From: Posidonia oceanica
Lineage: Eukaryota; Streptophyta; Magnoliopsida; Alismatales; Posidoniaceae
Reading direction: 5' to 3'
Assembly (NCBI GenBank): GCA_037176725.1
Contig: JAZBRS010000049.1
Span: 14,526,001 to 14,590,000, forward strand
Length of the DNA: 64,000 bases
Translations under genes and position numbers: made by a program
Shown here: one piece after another, positions 8,814 to 19,009 of the stretch
How positions within the stretch are numbered: position 1 is the first letter of the stretch
Layout: every line of letters starts with the position of its first letter
The notes under the pieces: generated by a model
Seen by the model: only the letters and a program-made list of their open reading frames with translations
Database searches by the model: none
Told to the model about the DNA's origin: nothing

Positions 8814-11780
8814 AGAGCCTGGCAACCAGACAGTAGCCCCATCCTTTGCTTGCTATTTTGGATTTTCATCCACTTAGCTTATTAAACTCTGTTTTAGCCT
8901 CTTAATCACTTTACCATTGCATCATGGCATTTTAGCCCTAATCATCCATGTTTAGCATGTTTTCCACTAAGCATAACATGTTTTAAAATGGCATTTAGGC
9001 AAGCAAAGCATACATTAGGCATGCATAGCATCCATCGCCTATGGGCGTATAGTTAAAGGCAAGCATCTATCGAAATTCCCGCATATGCGAACAATTAGCC
9101 TTGAAAGACTGATTCCTCGGGCGTGTCGGGGGTGCCTAACACCTTCCCCACACATAACAGGAGTCCTTACCCTTTCTTTGGCCTGTAATGACCATTATGC
9201 CCTTATCCTAGGCACGAGTCATTTTATTTTGCATAGCATCGCATCCACTTGCATGTTTTCTATGCTTTCCTCGATTTTCCTTGTCTCTTGATTTAATAGA
9301 CACGGTGGCGACTCCCTTTTTGTCTTATCTTCTTTGTTTTCTTCGCGTTTTCTCGGTGTTTTCGAGTCGAGTTTTCTCCTTGGATTCACTACTGACTGTG
9401 GCTTCCCCTCTCTCTCACGGCACGATCGCACGCGAGCTATGGCAGCGCACGAGACCCAGTGTGGTCGAGCGGCGGACGGTCACAGATGGCGACCACAATG
9501 GCTACTGAAGATAAAAGAGGAAATCATGAAGCAGCATAATGTCAGTTTTCTCAATGTCATTCTTTACCCAGAATGGCTTGCAAACGTCGTGCCAGTAGCA
9601 AAGAAAGATGGCAAAGTCCGCATGTGTATAGACTACAGGGACCTGAACAAGGCGAGCCTCAAGGACGACTTCTCGTTGCCACACGTCGACGTCCTAGTTG
9701 ACAATACTATGGGACACAAAATGCTTTCATTCATGGACAGCTTTTCAGGCTATAACCAGATCAGAATGGCAGAGGAAGATATGGAAAAGACATCTTTTAT
9801 CATCCCTTGGGGCATCTTCTGCTACCAAGTGATGCCGTTTGGGCTCAAGAATGCAGGGGCAACTTACCAAAGGGCCATGACAGTGCTCTTCCATGACCTC
9901 ATGCACCAAGAAGTCGAGGTCTACGTGGACGACATGATAGCCAAGTCCAGAGAGCCCAAGGATCACCTTGCCTGCATAGGAAAACTCTTTGATCGCCTGA
10001 GGCAATACAAGCTCCGCCTCAACCCCAACAAATGCGCATTCGAAGTATCTTCCGAAAAGCTCCTCGGTTATATCATCAACAAAGGGGAATTGAGGTGGAC
10101 CCTAGTAAAGCAAGAGCCATCGTGGAGATGCCGCCCCCCAAAACTGAAAAGGAGGTCCGAGGACTATTGGGAAGGTTGCAGTACATCAGCCGGTTCATAG
10201 CACAGCTAACGCCCATCTGCGAGCCAATCTTCAAGCTCCTGAGAAAGAATGCGTAGATCAGTTGGAGCGATGAGTGCCAGGTTGCATTTGACAAAATCAA
10301 GCAGCTCCTTATCAAGCCTCCGGTCTTGGTTCCCCCCACACCGGGGCGGCCACTGCTCCTGTACCTCTCCACGACGTAGCATTCCATGGGTGCAATCTTA
10401 GGTCAGCATGATGAATCAGGCAGGAAAGAGAAAGCCATCTATTACCTGAGCAAGAAATTCAATGACTGCGAAGCCAGGTACAGTGTAATAGAGAAGGTCT
10501 ACCTGTCCCTTGTCTGGGCTGCACAGTGATTGAGGCACTACATGATGGCCTACCCCATCCTACTCCTGTGCCGGCATGACCCAATGAAGTTCCTCTTCCA
10601 GAAGCTAGCTATAGTAGGCAGATGCGTCAAGTGGCAGGTATTGTTGTCTCAGTACGATATTACCTTCGTCACGTAAAAGTCCGTGAAGGGGCAGGCTCTG
10701 GCAGACCACTTGGCTGACTTCCCATTGCCTGAGTATCAGCCCCTATAGACACAGTTCCCCAACAAGGATATCCTGTTCGTCATGGAGGATTCAGAGCATG
10801 AAGCCCCCAAGGATGAGCAGCAGTGGCAGCTATACTTCGACGGTGCGGTCAACAGAAGAGGCCGAGGTGTTGGTGCTGTATTAGCAACACCGCAAGGGCA
10901 GTTGATCCCTTTTGCAAGGAAGCTGACCTTCGAATGCACCAATAACGAGGCAGAATATGAAGCATGCATCCTGCGACTGAAAGTCACACTTGAGCATGAG
11001 GTGCGAGAACTGCATGTGCACGACGATGCAATGCTAGTGATCTCCCAGGTGAATAGCGACTGGAAGACGAAAGATCTAAAGCTTGTGCCATACCATGAAT
11101 GTCTGCTGAAGCTTATTGAGGAGTTTGAAAATATCCACTTCACATTCATGAATAGAGCCAGAAACGTATATGCAGATGCGCTGGCAACCTTAGCATCCTG
11201 GCTTAGTATACCTAAAGACCGCACAATAGACGTGTCGATCACCCGCATGGAGTTACCTGCACACTACATGAGCATAGAGGAGGCAAATCCAGCAGAAGAG
11301 TTGTCGTGGTTTCACGACATCAAAGCATTCCTGGAGTCCAGCAATCTCCCACCTGGCATGTCAATAGCAGACAGAAAGACCCTAATGCGTCTACCGTCAA
11401 AGTATGTGCTAGGAACAGGGCATTATAGATATCCTATTTTTGCATTTCTGAGAGTTCTTTTGAGGGTAGAAACCTTGAGACGCCCCAAATCTCATGCCTA
11501 AGTTTGATAACACATCTTCCAGATATTCCTTGACTTCTTTAAAGCATCACTAGACCCTACCTAGACTCAGGTTGTTGGCTATGGCAGAGCTAACTCACTT
11601 GGGCTCGTAACAAATCCAAGTACCCTGGGTATCCTCCACTTCAACTCAGATTTAAAATTAGATTTGAGTTAACAGAGATGCTTCCTTGATTTTATAGACT
11701 ATCTGTAGTTTTCCAACCTCCCATCTTGTTTCCTCTGGCAAAAACCCAGGAAAAGAGCTAAAAATGACCTAGGCAAGTTA

Positions 11781-12247
11781 GTAGCCACCTGGGGAGGCGA
11801 CTCACATAGTTGCCACCTAAGGCGGCGACTACAACTGTCGCCCACTTCCCTGCCGACTACTCTAGCAGCCATCTGAGGAGGCGGCTCAGTCAGAAGCCAT
11901 CTCAGGAGGCGACCCATGTGGACGTCAACTGGAAAGGCGACTGGGCGATCGTGGGCAGCAGTTGCTCCCCACTTTCCCCTCAACTCTCAGGCGCCAGCTC
12001 ATCAGGCGACTGAACGGTTGAGGAACCGCCTCGGTCTTCCCATGATCTTTGACCATCAGGCGTCACTCAATGCGGCGAATAGCGATCGTGGCTCCTTTCG
12101 AACCACTTTTCCACAGTTATTTTCCACTCCCCCCTCGACCGTTAGGCACCATCTCATACGGCGACTAACAGTCGTGGCCTCGTTCTCGGGTCGTCCCACA
12201 CTTTGACCAAGCGGTTGCTAGGTTTAGGTGCCACTCCAACCAGTGAC
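11781..12247. repeat. 21-nt GTCGCC-N9-GGCGAC module array in D1
   Basis: Units at 11781, 11809, 11837, 11865, 11893 and 11921 (each 21 nt, starts exactly 28 bp apart), then more widely spaced at 11990, 12059, 12145 and 12227. The arms vary (for example GTTGCC/GGCGAC, GGCGCC/GGCGAC) but the 6-9-6 layout is fixed. The last unit ends at 12247, 63 bp before the TATA box. Confidence 0.88.
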
Positions 12248-12310
12248 TCAAACTAACTGCCATTTTTCTAGAATTTTCTGAACTCCACCCGTCCCTACAC
12301 CCCTAGAGTC

Positions 12311-12318
12311 TATAAATA
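12311..12318 (+). promoter_or_regulatory. TATA box of solo LTR D1
   Basis: TATAAATA followed by GACCCC. The same TATAAATAGA(C/T) context is found in D2 (15280-15287, minus) and D3 (55191-55198, minus), which marks the LTR promoter and the U3/R side of family D. Confidence 0.75.
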
Positions 12319-14093
12319 GACCCCCTAGGCTGGTGGTTTGAGGGTCGGAATGTTTGAGAGAGAAATCCCCCTAGAGAGGAATTTCCAAAAGAGACAGAGC
12401 CCTGTTAGTTGTGAGCCACCTTCAGAGAGCTAGTTTTCCAATCCAGAAACACTATCTCCTCTCCCCAATAGGCTACCAACCTGAGCTTCTACCTCCGACC
12501 TCAGAAATCCTCAGCTACGTTGGAGCTCCGACCGTGCTTCCTTCTAACCTCATTGCACACAGCATAAGGGTGAAAGGGAGTATCTTCTTCCAATCTAGTT
12601 TCTTACTACATCTCTTTACATTCCTTAGTATAGGATCACAGCATATGCATACGGGGAACAACCCCCGGTCAGTATTTATTTTCTTTTAGCCATGTCGTTT
12701 CATTCACCTCTGTTACTGACTACTACACCGAAGCTAATCTATGTTGTTTTGTTTTGAAGGAAAGGAAGGAACTCACGTAGCACGAGGAAGCCGCTAGATG
12801 ACATCCTGCCGTCGATCTAGTGGTTCGAGGACCCGCATCATCATAATCTCCCCCAGGTGTCTTGTCTGCCCAGAGATGAGTGGCGATCACAACAAAGGTT
12901 GTCGACGTCGTGGAAGTGCTGACATCTCCTTAAACACCCCCCCCCCCAAATTCCACATCTACAGGCATCTCTATAGAAGGTCCTACAACCAGATGCTCCT
13001 ACGCTGTGTGGATAAGAAGGAGGCCGACACACTGATGCTTCAAGTCCATCCAGGGATGTACAGCCCGCATATGAACGATGTGCTACTAGCCAAAAAGATA
13101 ATGCTGCAAGGCTACTTCTGGTCGACCATGGAGGCAAACTGTTGCCACTTTGTCCGTAGAGGCCACAACTGTCAGATCCACTGGAACTTCATCCATGCTC
13201 CCCCACAACAGCTGCATAGCATGTCAATGCCCTAGCCCTTCTCAACTTGGGGGATTGATGTCTTTGGTGCCATGCATCTTGCTGCCTCGAATGGTCATTG
13301 ATTTATCATGGTGGCCATCGACTACTTCACCAAATGGGTGGAAGCAGCGTCATATAAGACAGTCACCACCGTGGCTATAGAGAAGTTCATCAGGAACAAC
13401 ATCATCGCCCGGTACGGGGTCCCCTATGCCATCATCTTTGACAACGGCAGGAATTTCATAGCCCAGAGGATTGAGGACTACCTCTAGAGCTTCAAGATCA
13501 AGCATCACAGATCCTCGCCTTACCGGCTGCAGATGAATGGTGTAGTCAAGTCAGCCAACAAGAACCTGGTAAAGATCTTGAAGAAGATGGCAGAGACTCA
13601 CAAAGATTGGCATGATAAGCTCCCATACGCATTATGGGCATATAGAACATCAGTCTGGACCTCCACAGGAGCGACTCCGTACTCGCTGGCATATGGAATG
13701 GAAGCAGTTCTACCAATCAAGGTAGAAATCCCCTCGCTCCGGATTCTAAGGGAAGCAGAGTTGGAAGAGGCAGAATGGGTCGAAGATTGCTGCACGCAGT
13801 TGAACTTGATTGATGAGCATAGGCTGCAGGCCATGCATCACGCTTACTGTTATCAGAAGCGAGTGGCCAGAGCATACCATAAGAAGGTCAGGCCCAGGAG
13901 CTTTCAGCCAAGAGACTTAGTCCTGTGAGCCATCCATCTCCCAGACAACTGCGGCAAGTTCAGGCCGAACTGGCGTGGCCCCTTTGTGATCAAACGGGTC
14001 TCCTCCAGTAACGCAGCAGTCCTTGAGGACATGGACCAGATCGAACAGTCGGAGCCGATCAACTCCTGCTACTTGAAGAAGTACTACCAGTAG

Positions 14094-14617
14094 CCGGAAG
14101 CCATGTCCTCGCATTACAGAGCCCTCACCTGCATCTCATGCATCCACTGCCCATTATGCATTCAAACTCGCTATTGCATATCATCTCAAGCACTGCACTC
14201 CATCATACCTAGCATTTCTAAAGCATACATTAGCAACATCCACCCGCATTGCATCCAAAAAAGAAAAGAAGAAAAGACATCATCATCATGCATTACAATC
14301 ATAGCCCGATGACGAAAATCGGAATAGCTTGCCTGCTTTGGAGGGAGTCCATCTCACTTCACCTGACACTACCTAGATGCTCTAACCAATGAGGGAGCCA
14401 CCGCATACAGAACAGACGAAGTGTCCAAACGCCCTAGGGCCCACACCTCTAGAGGGAGATAAAATGCTAGGGTGTGAGTGAGAGTGTGAGTAAAAAATAC
14501 ATATCTACGTATGGGCATAACAGAAATGGGGAGATAGAAGGCGAAGATAGAAGTTAGCCCTAGAGTTAGAGGTGAGCAAGGTGGCCTTGTCCCTACAATT
14601 TGCCTTGGAGAGGAGTT
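14094..14617 (+). mobile_element. A2 3' non-coding region, first part
   Basis: No gene. The sequence aligns by eye with the region downstream of B pol read on the minus strand (about 35320-34880): the 'cgatgacgaaaatcgga' block, 'cttgcctgct', 'gagggagccaccgc' and 'acctctagagggaga'. This shows that the pol of A2 and B share the same downstream architecture. Confidence 0.75.
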
Positions 14618-15279
14618 TGTGGATGTGGATTTGGGGGGGTGTTTAAGAAGATGATTGCGCCTCCACGTACGTCATCAACTTTTGTTGTGATCGCCACTCG
14701 CCTTTGGGTAGACAAGACACCTTGGGGGAGATTATGAAGATGTAGGTCCTCGGACCACTAGATCGACGGCTGGATGTCGTCTAGCGGCTCCCTCGTGTTA
14801 CGTAAGCATTTTCCTTTCCTTCAAAACAAACAAAAACAAGAGATCTAGATAAGTTGGTGTGTAGTAAATGATAACAAAGAAGAACAGAGAATACTAGAAA
14901 CAAATAGATCTAATACTAACCGGGGGATGTTCCCCGCATGCATATGCTATGGGTCCTATTTTAAGGAATGCAATATGATATGTAATGAAAAAGATTGGAA
15001 GAAGATACTCCCTTCACCCACATGCTGTATGCAGTGGAGTAGAAGTGGAGGCACGGTCGGAGCTCCGGCTAGGCTCGAGATCTCTGGGATCATAGTTGGG
15101 ATGTAGTGATCTTTGGGATCTTGGGTTTCTTTGGATTGAGGGTGAGACTAGGGTTTCTGGTTTGGAAACTCTAGCTATTTGAAGGTGGAAGCTCAAAACC
15201 CTAAAAATCTAAAAGGAATTTCTCCAAGATAGGTTTTCCTCGCTACTGGCCGGGGCTTCAAAAACTGACCCACGGGGTC

Positions 15280-15287
15280 TATTTATA
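15280..15287 (-). promoter_or_regulatory. TATA box of solo LTR D2
   Basis: TATAAATA on the minus strand, followed by GACCCC as in D1. The nearest 21-nt module begins at 15351, leaving a 63-bp gap as in D1. Confidence 0.75.
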
Positions 15288-15350
15288 GACTCCAAGGGGT
15301 GTGGGAGGTTAACACATAGAAATTTCTAGAAAAAGTGGCAGTTATGGCCA

Positions 15351-15718
15351 GTCGCCGCATGGGTAGGTGACTAAGACCAGCAACCGCCCAAGCAAACGTG
15401 TGGAAAACCGTAGAAATTCGGTTGATAGAGGCCACAATTGTTAGTCGCCGGTTAGGTTGGCGTCTAGAGGTTAGTCGCCGTCTTTGTTGACGTCTAGCAG
15501 TTGAGGGGATCATGGGAAATAACCGTTGCAGTTCCACGACCGTTAGTCACCGGTTAAGTTGGCGCCTAAGGGTTGAGGGGATCGTGGGAAATAACCGCCA
15601 AAACAACTGTCAGAGGCGGTTAATGGAATCCACGACTGTTAGTCGCCTGCTGTGGTGATGCCTTAACTAGTCGCCTTTTGAAAGGGTGCCTATGTTAGTC
15701 GCCTATTAAAAGGGCGTC
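15351..15718. repeat. 21-nt GTCGCC-N9-GGCGAC module array in D2
   Basis: Units start at 15351, 15444, 15474, 15546, 15642, 15670 and 15698. The last three are 28 bp apart. The left arm is mostly GTCGCC. The right arm drifts (GGTGAC, GGCGTC, GACGTC, GGCGCC, GATGCC, GGTGCC). Confidence 0.85.
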
Positions 15719-16103
15719 TGTCAAGGTCACCTCCACAGATAGCAACTAGCAAGCTCAGATCATTTCTAGCCCTAGCTTTTAGGTTTTGCCTAGAGAAAAC
15801 AAGATAAAAGGCCGGGAAACTTTAGATATCTCATGAAATCATAAAAACATCTTCTTTGACTCAAATTTGCCATAGATTTGAGTGGGATAAAGTGTGCTCA
15901 AGGTACTTGGACTTGCCACGAGTCTGAGTGCGTCAGCTCTGCCACAGCCAACAACCTTAAGTCAAGTATGATCAAGCATTGTTTTTAAGCAGATCATGAA
16001 AACACTGGAAAATATGTTATTAAGCCTTAGTTGTGTGATCTGGGTGTCTTAGAAGTTCCTATCCTCTATGAACTCTAGGAAATACGAAAATGGGATATCT
16101 ATA

Positions 16104-17052
16104 GAGTCGAAGCGAGCGCCTGGGAAGCCCGCATGCCCACCGAGATTAGCCAACCCCTCCATGCTGCAACAGCTCCCTAGCACTAGACCAAGCGCCTATT
16201 ACCTCCGAGCTAGGGATAAGACAAACCTGCACGCCTATGAGGGAGCGAAAGAAAATGAAAAGGCCAAAAGAGTAGGTGTGAGTTCTAGAGAATTTGGCGT
16301 GGAGCCTGTTCCTATCACACCACCGCCTAAACACCCGTTCCAAGCAATACCGCCCATTTTGGAGTGCCACCAACAGTTAGGAGTCCAGGTAGAGTCTAGT
16401 GAGTCAAAGACAACTCCTCTCCTTCATAGCGGGCATTGGAAGCATTCCACATGCTAAGGGCAACAAAATCCGTGCAAATCATTCATGCATATACAGCATT
16501 AATCATCCCCCTTAGCCCCCTCTGACTTTGCAAGGTTTCGCTCAGCACTGGGATAGTACTCTACCAGGGGCAGATTGGCCACCACCAAGCCAAGGTTCGT
16601 CGAGCCGGAACCCCTACCAGCACCTACTCAGCTCCCAACTGATCAAAGCATAGATACAAGTCCCTGGGTAGATCACCTTTGTCAGCACAGCAGAAAGAAA
16701 TACACCTCTATGGCTAGGGGAAGAATGGTCATTTCAGAAGTAGCAAGACAACCTCGGCACAGGCGAATCCCTCAGGGACCGCCCGGCATGCACTGTCTAG
16801 CATCACTAATACCCAGATGAGGGTCTAGATCCAGAACAGCAACATGTCCAGAAACCTACACGGGACTTATGCACGGGTTCAGTGCATGTGTTTAGAGCCT
16901 GTGTTTGGCAGTGTCTTGGCAGTAGATCAGACCGACAGCTCAAGCCATAGTTTTGCAAGAACAAGTCTATGTCAAGTTATGAAGTGGCAAATTCGACATA
17001 TAGGCAAATGGCACAACAAAGCATCTTGCATTAATCAAGTTTTGGGTTACAC
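16104..17052 (+). mobile_element. A2 3' non-coding region, second part
   Basis: 16104-16460 continues the match to the B spacer ('acgcctatgagggag', 'aggtgtga-ttctagag', 'cacaccaccgcct'). From about 16470 to 17052 I see no gene, no match to B and no repeat. The last 70 bp before 17052 look like the 3' untranslated side of the PMD gene that follows on the minus strand. Confidence 0.6.
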
Positions 17053-17109
17053 ATGAATAGCCAGAATAGGCACATGATACAACAAATTTTGAACAGGCCG
17101 CGTAACTCC

Positions 17110-18568
17110 TCAAATGCCAGAATCAGTCCATGCCCTCTTGGAACTCCCGGCGTCACTAAACAGAGGACCGCCAGGTGGAATCTCACTGATGAGCCAAACC
17201 CCCTGTACCTCAGTCACGTACTCGGGGGTGCAGCTGGAGCCTCTCACAGCCGCAATGTCTGTCAACTGAACACCGTGGCGCATCAGACGGGTCAGCTCTA
17301 CCATCATAACAATCGAGTTAAGCGAGTAGAGCCGGAGGAGCTCGAGTACCGTGCTCTCGACAAAAGCATCCTGTTGGAAACCGAATTGCCGCATCACCCG
17401 GATGGAATGATACTCCACACCCCTGGTGAACCGTGGCAGCACAACCAGTCGCATGTTGTGAGCACTGAGGAAGACAGTGAAAGGCTCAGCAATGGACCGG
17501 ACGGATGTGCCAGGTTACCGCATCCTTGGTCAACTTTGCCAGCTTCTTGTACTCCTCGCAGACACTCCGAAGCCCGAGCATGGCCACTACGGCAATAAGT
17601 CTCGAAGGCGGAGCTTTGCGGGAGCAGAATCTCCATTCCCAGGTGTCCAACCAGCCAGATCTGAAGAGAGAGCATGTCAGTGGCTAACAGACAGAACAGA
17701 ATAGTGGGTCAAGCAGCATCAGATGACATTATACCTGCACCAGAGCTCTGCAGCTGTGGAAGTGGCTGCAGCGGTGTGAGATGTGGTCCAGTCCGCGATA
17801 GGTCTCCGCCAGAACCACTAGCACCAAGTCAATCTGTCGGTTCACCACGGCCAGTGCGATTTTGGCAACCTCAATTGCAACTGTCATCCGACCATGGTTG
17901 AAGATCAGCTCGCTTAGGAAGCGGGTGACAAATCCCCGGAGCCACAGGTCGTCTCCATGCCTGGCACTCCCCTAAGCAACCTAATCGAAGTATCCTAGGC
18001 AGAGCATGGGCACCGACCCATCAACACAAATTAGTCTTTGTTTGCAGTCAACGGTGGAAAGTCCTGTCAGCTGACTCAAGAACGAAGCATATCCATCCCG
18101 CCTCATGAAGACAGTCGGTCCCAAGAGCCTGGACAAGCCGCAGATCCGGCGCACTTCCTCCAGTGTGGGTGTCAGCTCCGTTTTGCCAAAGTGGAAGACG
18201 TGGTGCACAGGTTTCCAGAACCTCGCGGCGGCACACAAGAGGTGCCGGCTCACCTCGACCTCAGCCACATTCAAGAGTTTGGATGGGATACCCCACAACC
18301 GCAGCCTCTCGCGGTCACCGACGGTGAGCTCACCGATCCACCCTTGAAGAACCTCAGAACAGTGCGTTGGAGTTACCAATGTGGGGAAACCCTGCAAGGA
18401 TCAAGGGGGAAGGGTTGTTAGTGTGTTCCAGCACCTCAGAGCAAGCAGAAATGGAGAAGAACAAGCCTGAAAGGGTCCCACCGGCCTCCTAAGGCTGGTA
18501 CAGCCACCGACGATACCCAAGCAGGAACGCCCTTGCCGGCGTGCATGGGACGAGGAGGAGCTCACCAT
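17110..18568 (-). pseudogene. PMD-family gene 1, antisense within A2, intron retained
   Basis: Plant mobile domain proteins are a plant family often carried by transposons, with host members (MAIN/MAIL type) in silencing and genome maintenance. The main exon (18397-17735) encodes a conserved run containing HHVFHFGKTELTPTLEEVRR, typical of this family. It is followed by a 74-bp GT-AG intron (17661-17734) and a last exon ending at 17110 (IPPGGPLFSDAGS). The main exon starts after a good acceptor (CCTTGCAG/GG). A small first exon may begin at the ATG at 18566-18568, downstream of TATAAATT. In-frame stops near 17981 and two small frameshifts in the last exon make it a pseudogene. It is transcribed, if at all, against A2 pol. 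The PMD call is from motif recognition only. Confidence 0.75.
17661..17734 (-). other. GT-AG intron in PMD gene 1
   Basis: On the minus strand the exon ends GTGCAG, then GTATAATG, about 55 bases, a pyrimidine run and CTTCAG before ATCTGG. The element B copy reads straight through this point (CTCATACAAGTCTGG at about 33240-33220) with no insertion. That places the intron exactly and shows it is absent in B. Confidence 0.8.
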
Positions 18569-18733
18569 TTCGCCAAGGAAGGGAGGAGGAAGCCCCAGGG
18601 CACACCAAAGAGCAATTTAGAAGCACTCACGGGCGAGAAAGAAAGGGTTTTAAGTCACCCGAAAAGAGCAGCTCGCGGTCCGTGACTCTGACCCAAAATC
18701 TTGCACGTGTTGAACACACGATTTTTACAGTAA

Positions 18734-18741
18734 AATTTATA
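18734..18741 (-). promoter_or_regulatory. Possible TATA box of PMD gene 1
   Basis: TATAAATT on the minus strand, about 166 bp upstream of the candidate first ATG (18566-18568). A lone TATA-like octamer in AT-rich sequence is weak evidence. Confidence 0.3.
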
Positions 18742-19009
18742 GAACTCTGTTTGCTTCGCTCAACTCACCTAGCTGGGCGCTAATTCCTCAAACACCTGCA
18801 ACCAAAGCCATACATCCATCCAAAACATACACAGGCACACATTACAGGTTGTCACAAAGGCAGATTGCATTCAGAATCAAATAAATAGTTTACACAGCCA
18901 GTTTACATAAGCAGCTTACTTAAACAGTTATATTCAGATTACACAACTTCAAATACATTCAAGTAGGAAGTAAAAGAAAAGCTACAACTACGGCGGGCCG
19001 GTCAAGACT
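18742..19009. other. Spacer between two PMD genes
   Basis: AT-rich 3' untranslated-like sequence of PMD gene 2 (minus strand), with no coding signal seen. It has short repeats of the type 'cagtttaca' and 'acagtta'. Confidence 0.4.

Larger units (their letters stand above)
7157..9484 (+). mobile_element. LTR2: Tat-like LTR, 2328 bp
   Basis: Begins TGTAGACATT directly after a polypurine tract and ends GGTCACA. Near the 3' end it has the conserved GGTGCCTAACACCTTCC motif (within 9128-9149) and a primer-site-like TGGCGACTC at 9306-9314. Two clusters of 21-nt GTCGCC-N9-GGCGAC modules lie at 7391-7471 and 8709-8813. By eye it resembles LTR1, LTR3 and the B LTRs well only over its last few hundred bases, so it is not an obvious 5'/3' partner of either LTR1 or LTR3. 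The 60-182-codon frames on both strands (7356-8162) overlap each other and show no domain, so I leave them out. Confidence 0.8.
11424..12963 (+). mobile_element. Solo LTR D1 (1540 bp) inserted in A2 integrase
   Basis: Starts TATAGATATCC (TG decayed to TA) and ends TCTACA. It is flanked by a perfect GGCAT duplication at 11419-11423 and 12964-12968. Removing the LTR and one TSD copy restores the reading frame across the site, which shows where it went in. No internal region remains, so it is a solo LTR left by recombination between two LTRs. It has a TATA box (12311-12318) and ten or more 21-nt GTCGCC modules upstream of it. Confidence 0.95.
9485..14093 (+). pseudogene. pol: Decayed pol of element A2 (RT, RNase H, second RNase H, integrase)
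   Basis: Matches element B pol from its RWRPQW segment to the final KKYYQ. RT holds YVDD (about 9920). After a 1-bp deletion near 10080 the frame shifts once and then stays constant to the stop at 14091-14093. A second, plant-type RNase H (YFDGAVN, NNEAEYEA) lies near 10830-11180. In-frame stops: 10254-10256, 10377-10379, 10527-10529, 10674-10676, 10746-10748, 13233-13235, 13299-13301, 13485-13487, 13926-13928. At several of these B has CAG, and at one TGG. The third integrase catalytic residue is Lys (NGVVKSANKN) where B has Glu. Solo LTR D1 plus its TSD adds 1545 bp inside the integrase part. Gag, protease and the RT N-terminus are absent because LTR2 joins directly here. Inactive. Confidence 0.92.
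14618..16103 (-). mobile_element. Solo LTR D2 (1486 bp), minus orientation
   Basis: Read on the minus strand it starts TATAGATATCC and ends CCACATCCACA, like D1 and D3. The flanking pentamers are GAGTT (14613-14617) and GAGTC (16104-16108), a TSD with one mismatch. Homology of A2 to B resumes to the right of it, which supports an insertion. TATA box at 15280-15287 (minus) and seven 21-nt modules at 15351-15718. Confidence 0.88.
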
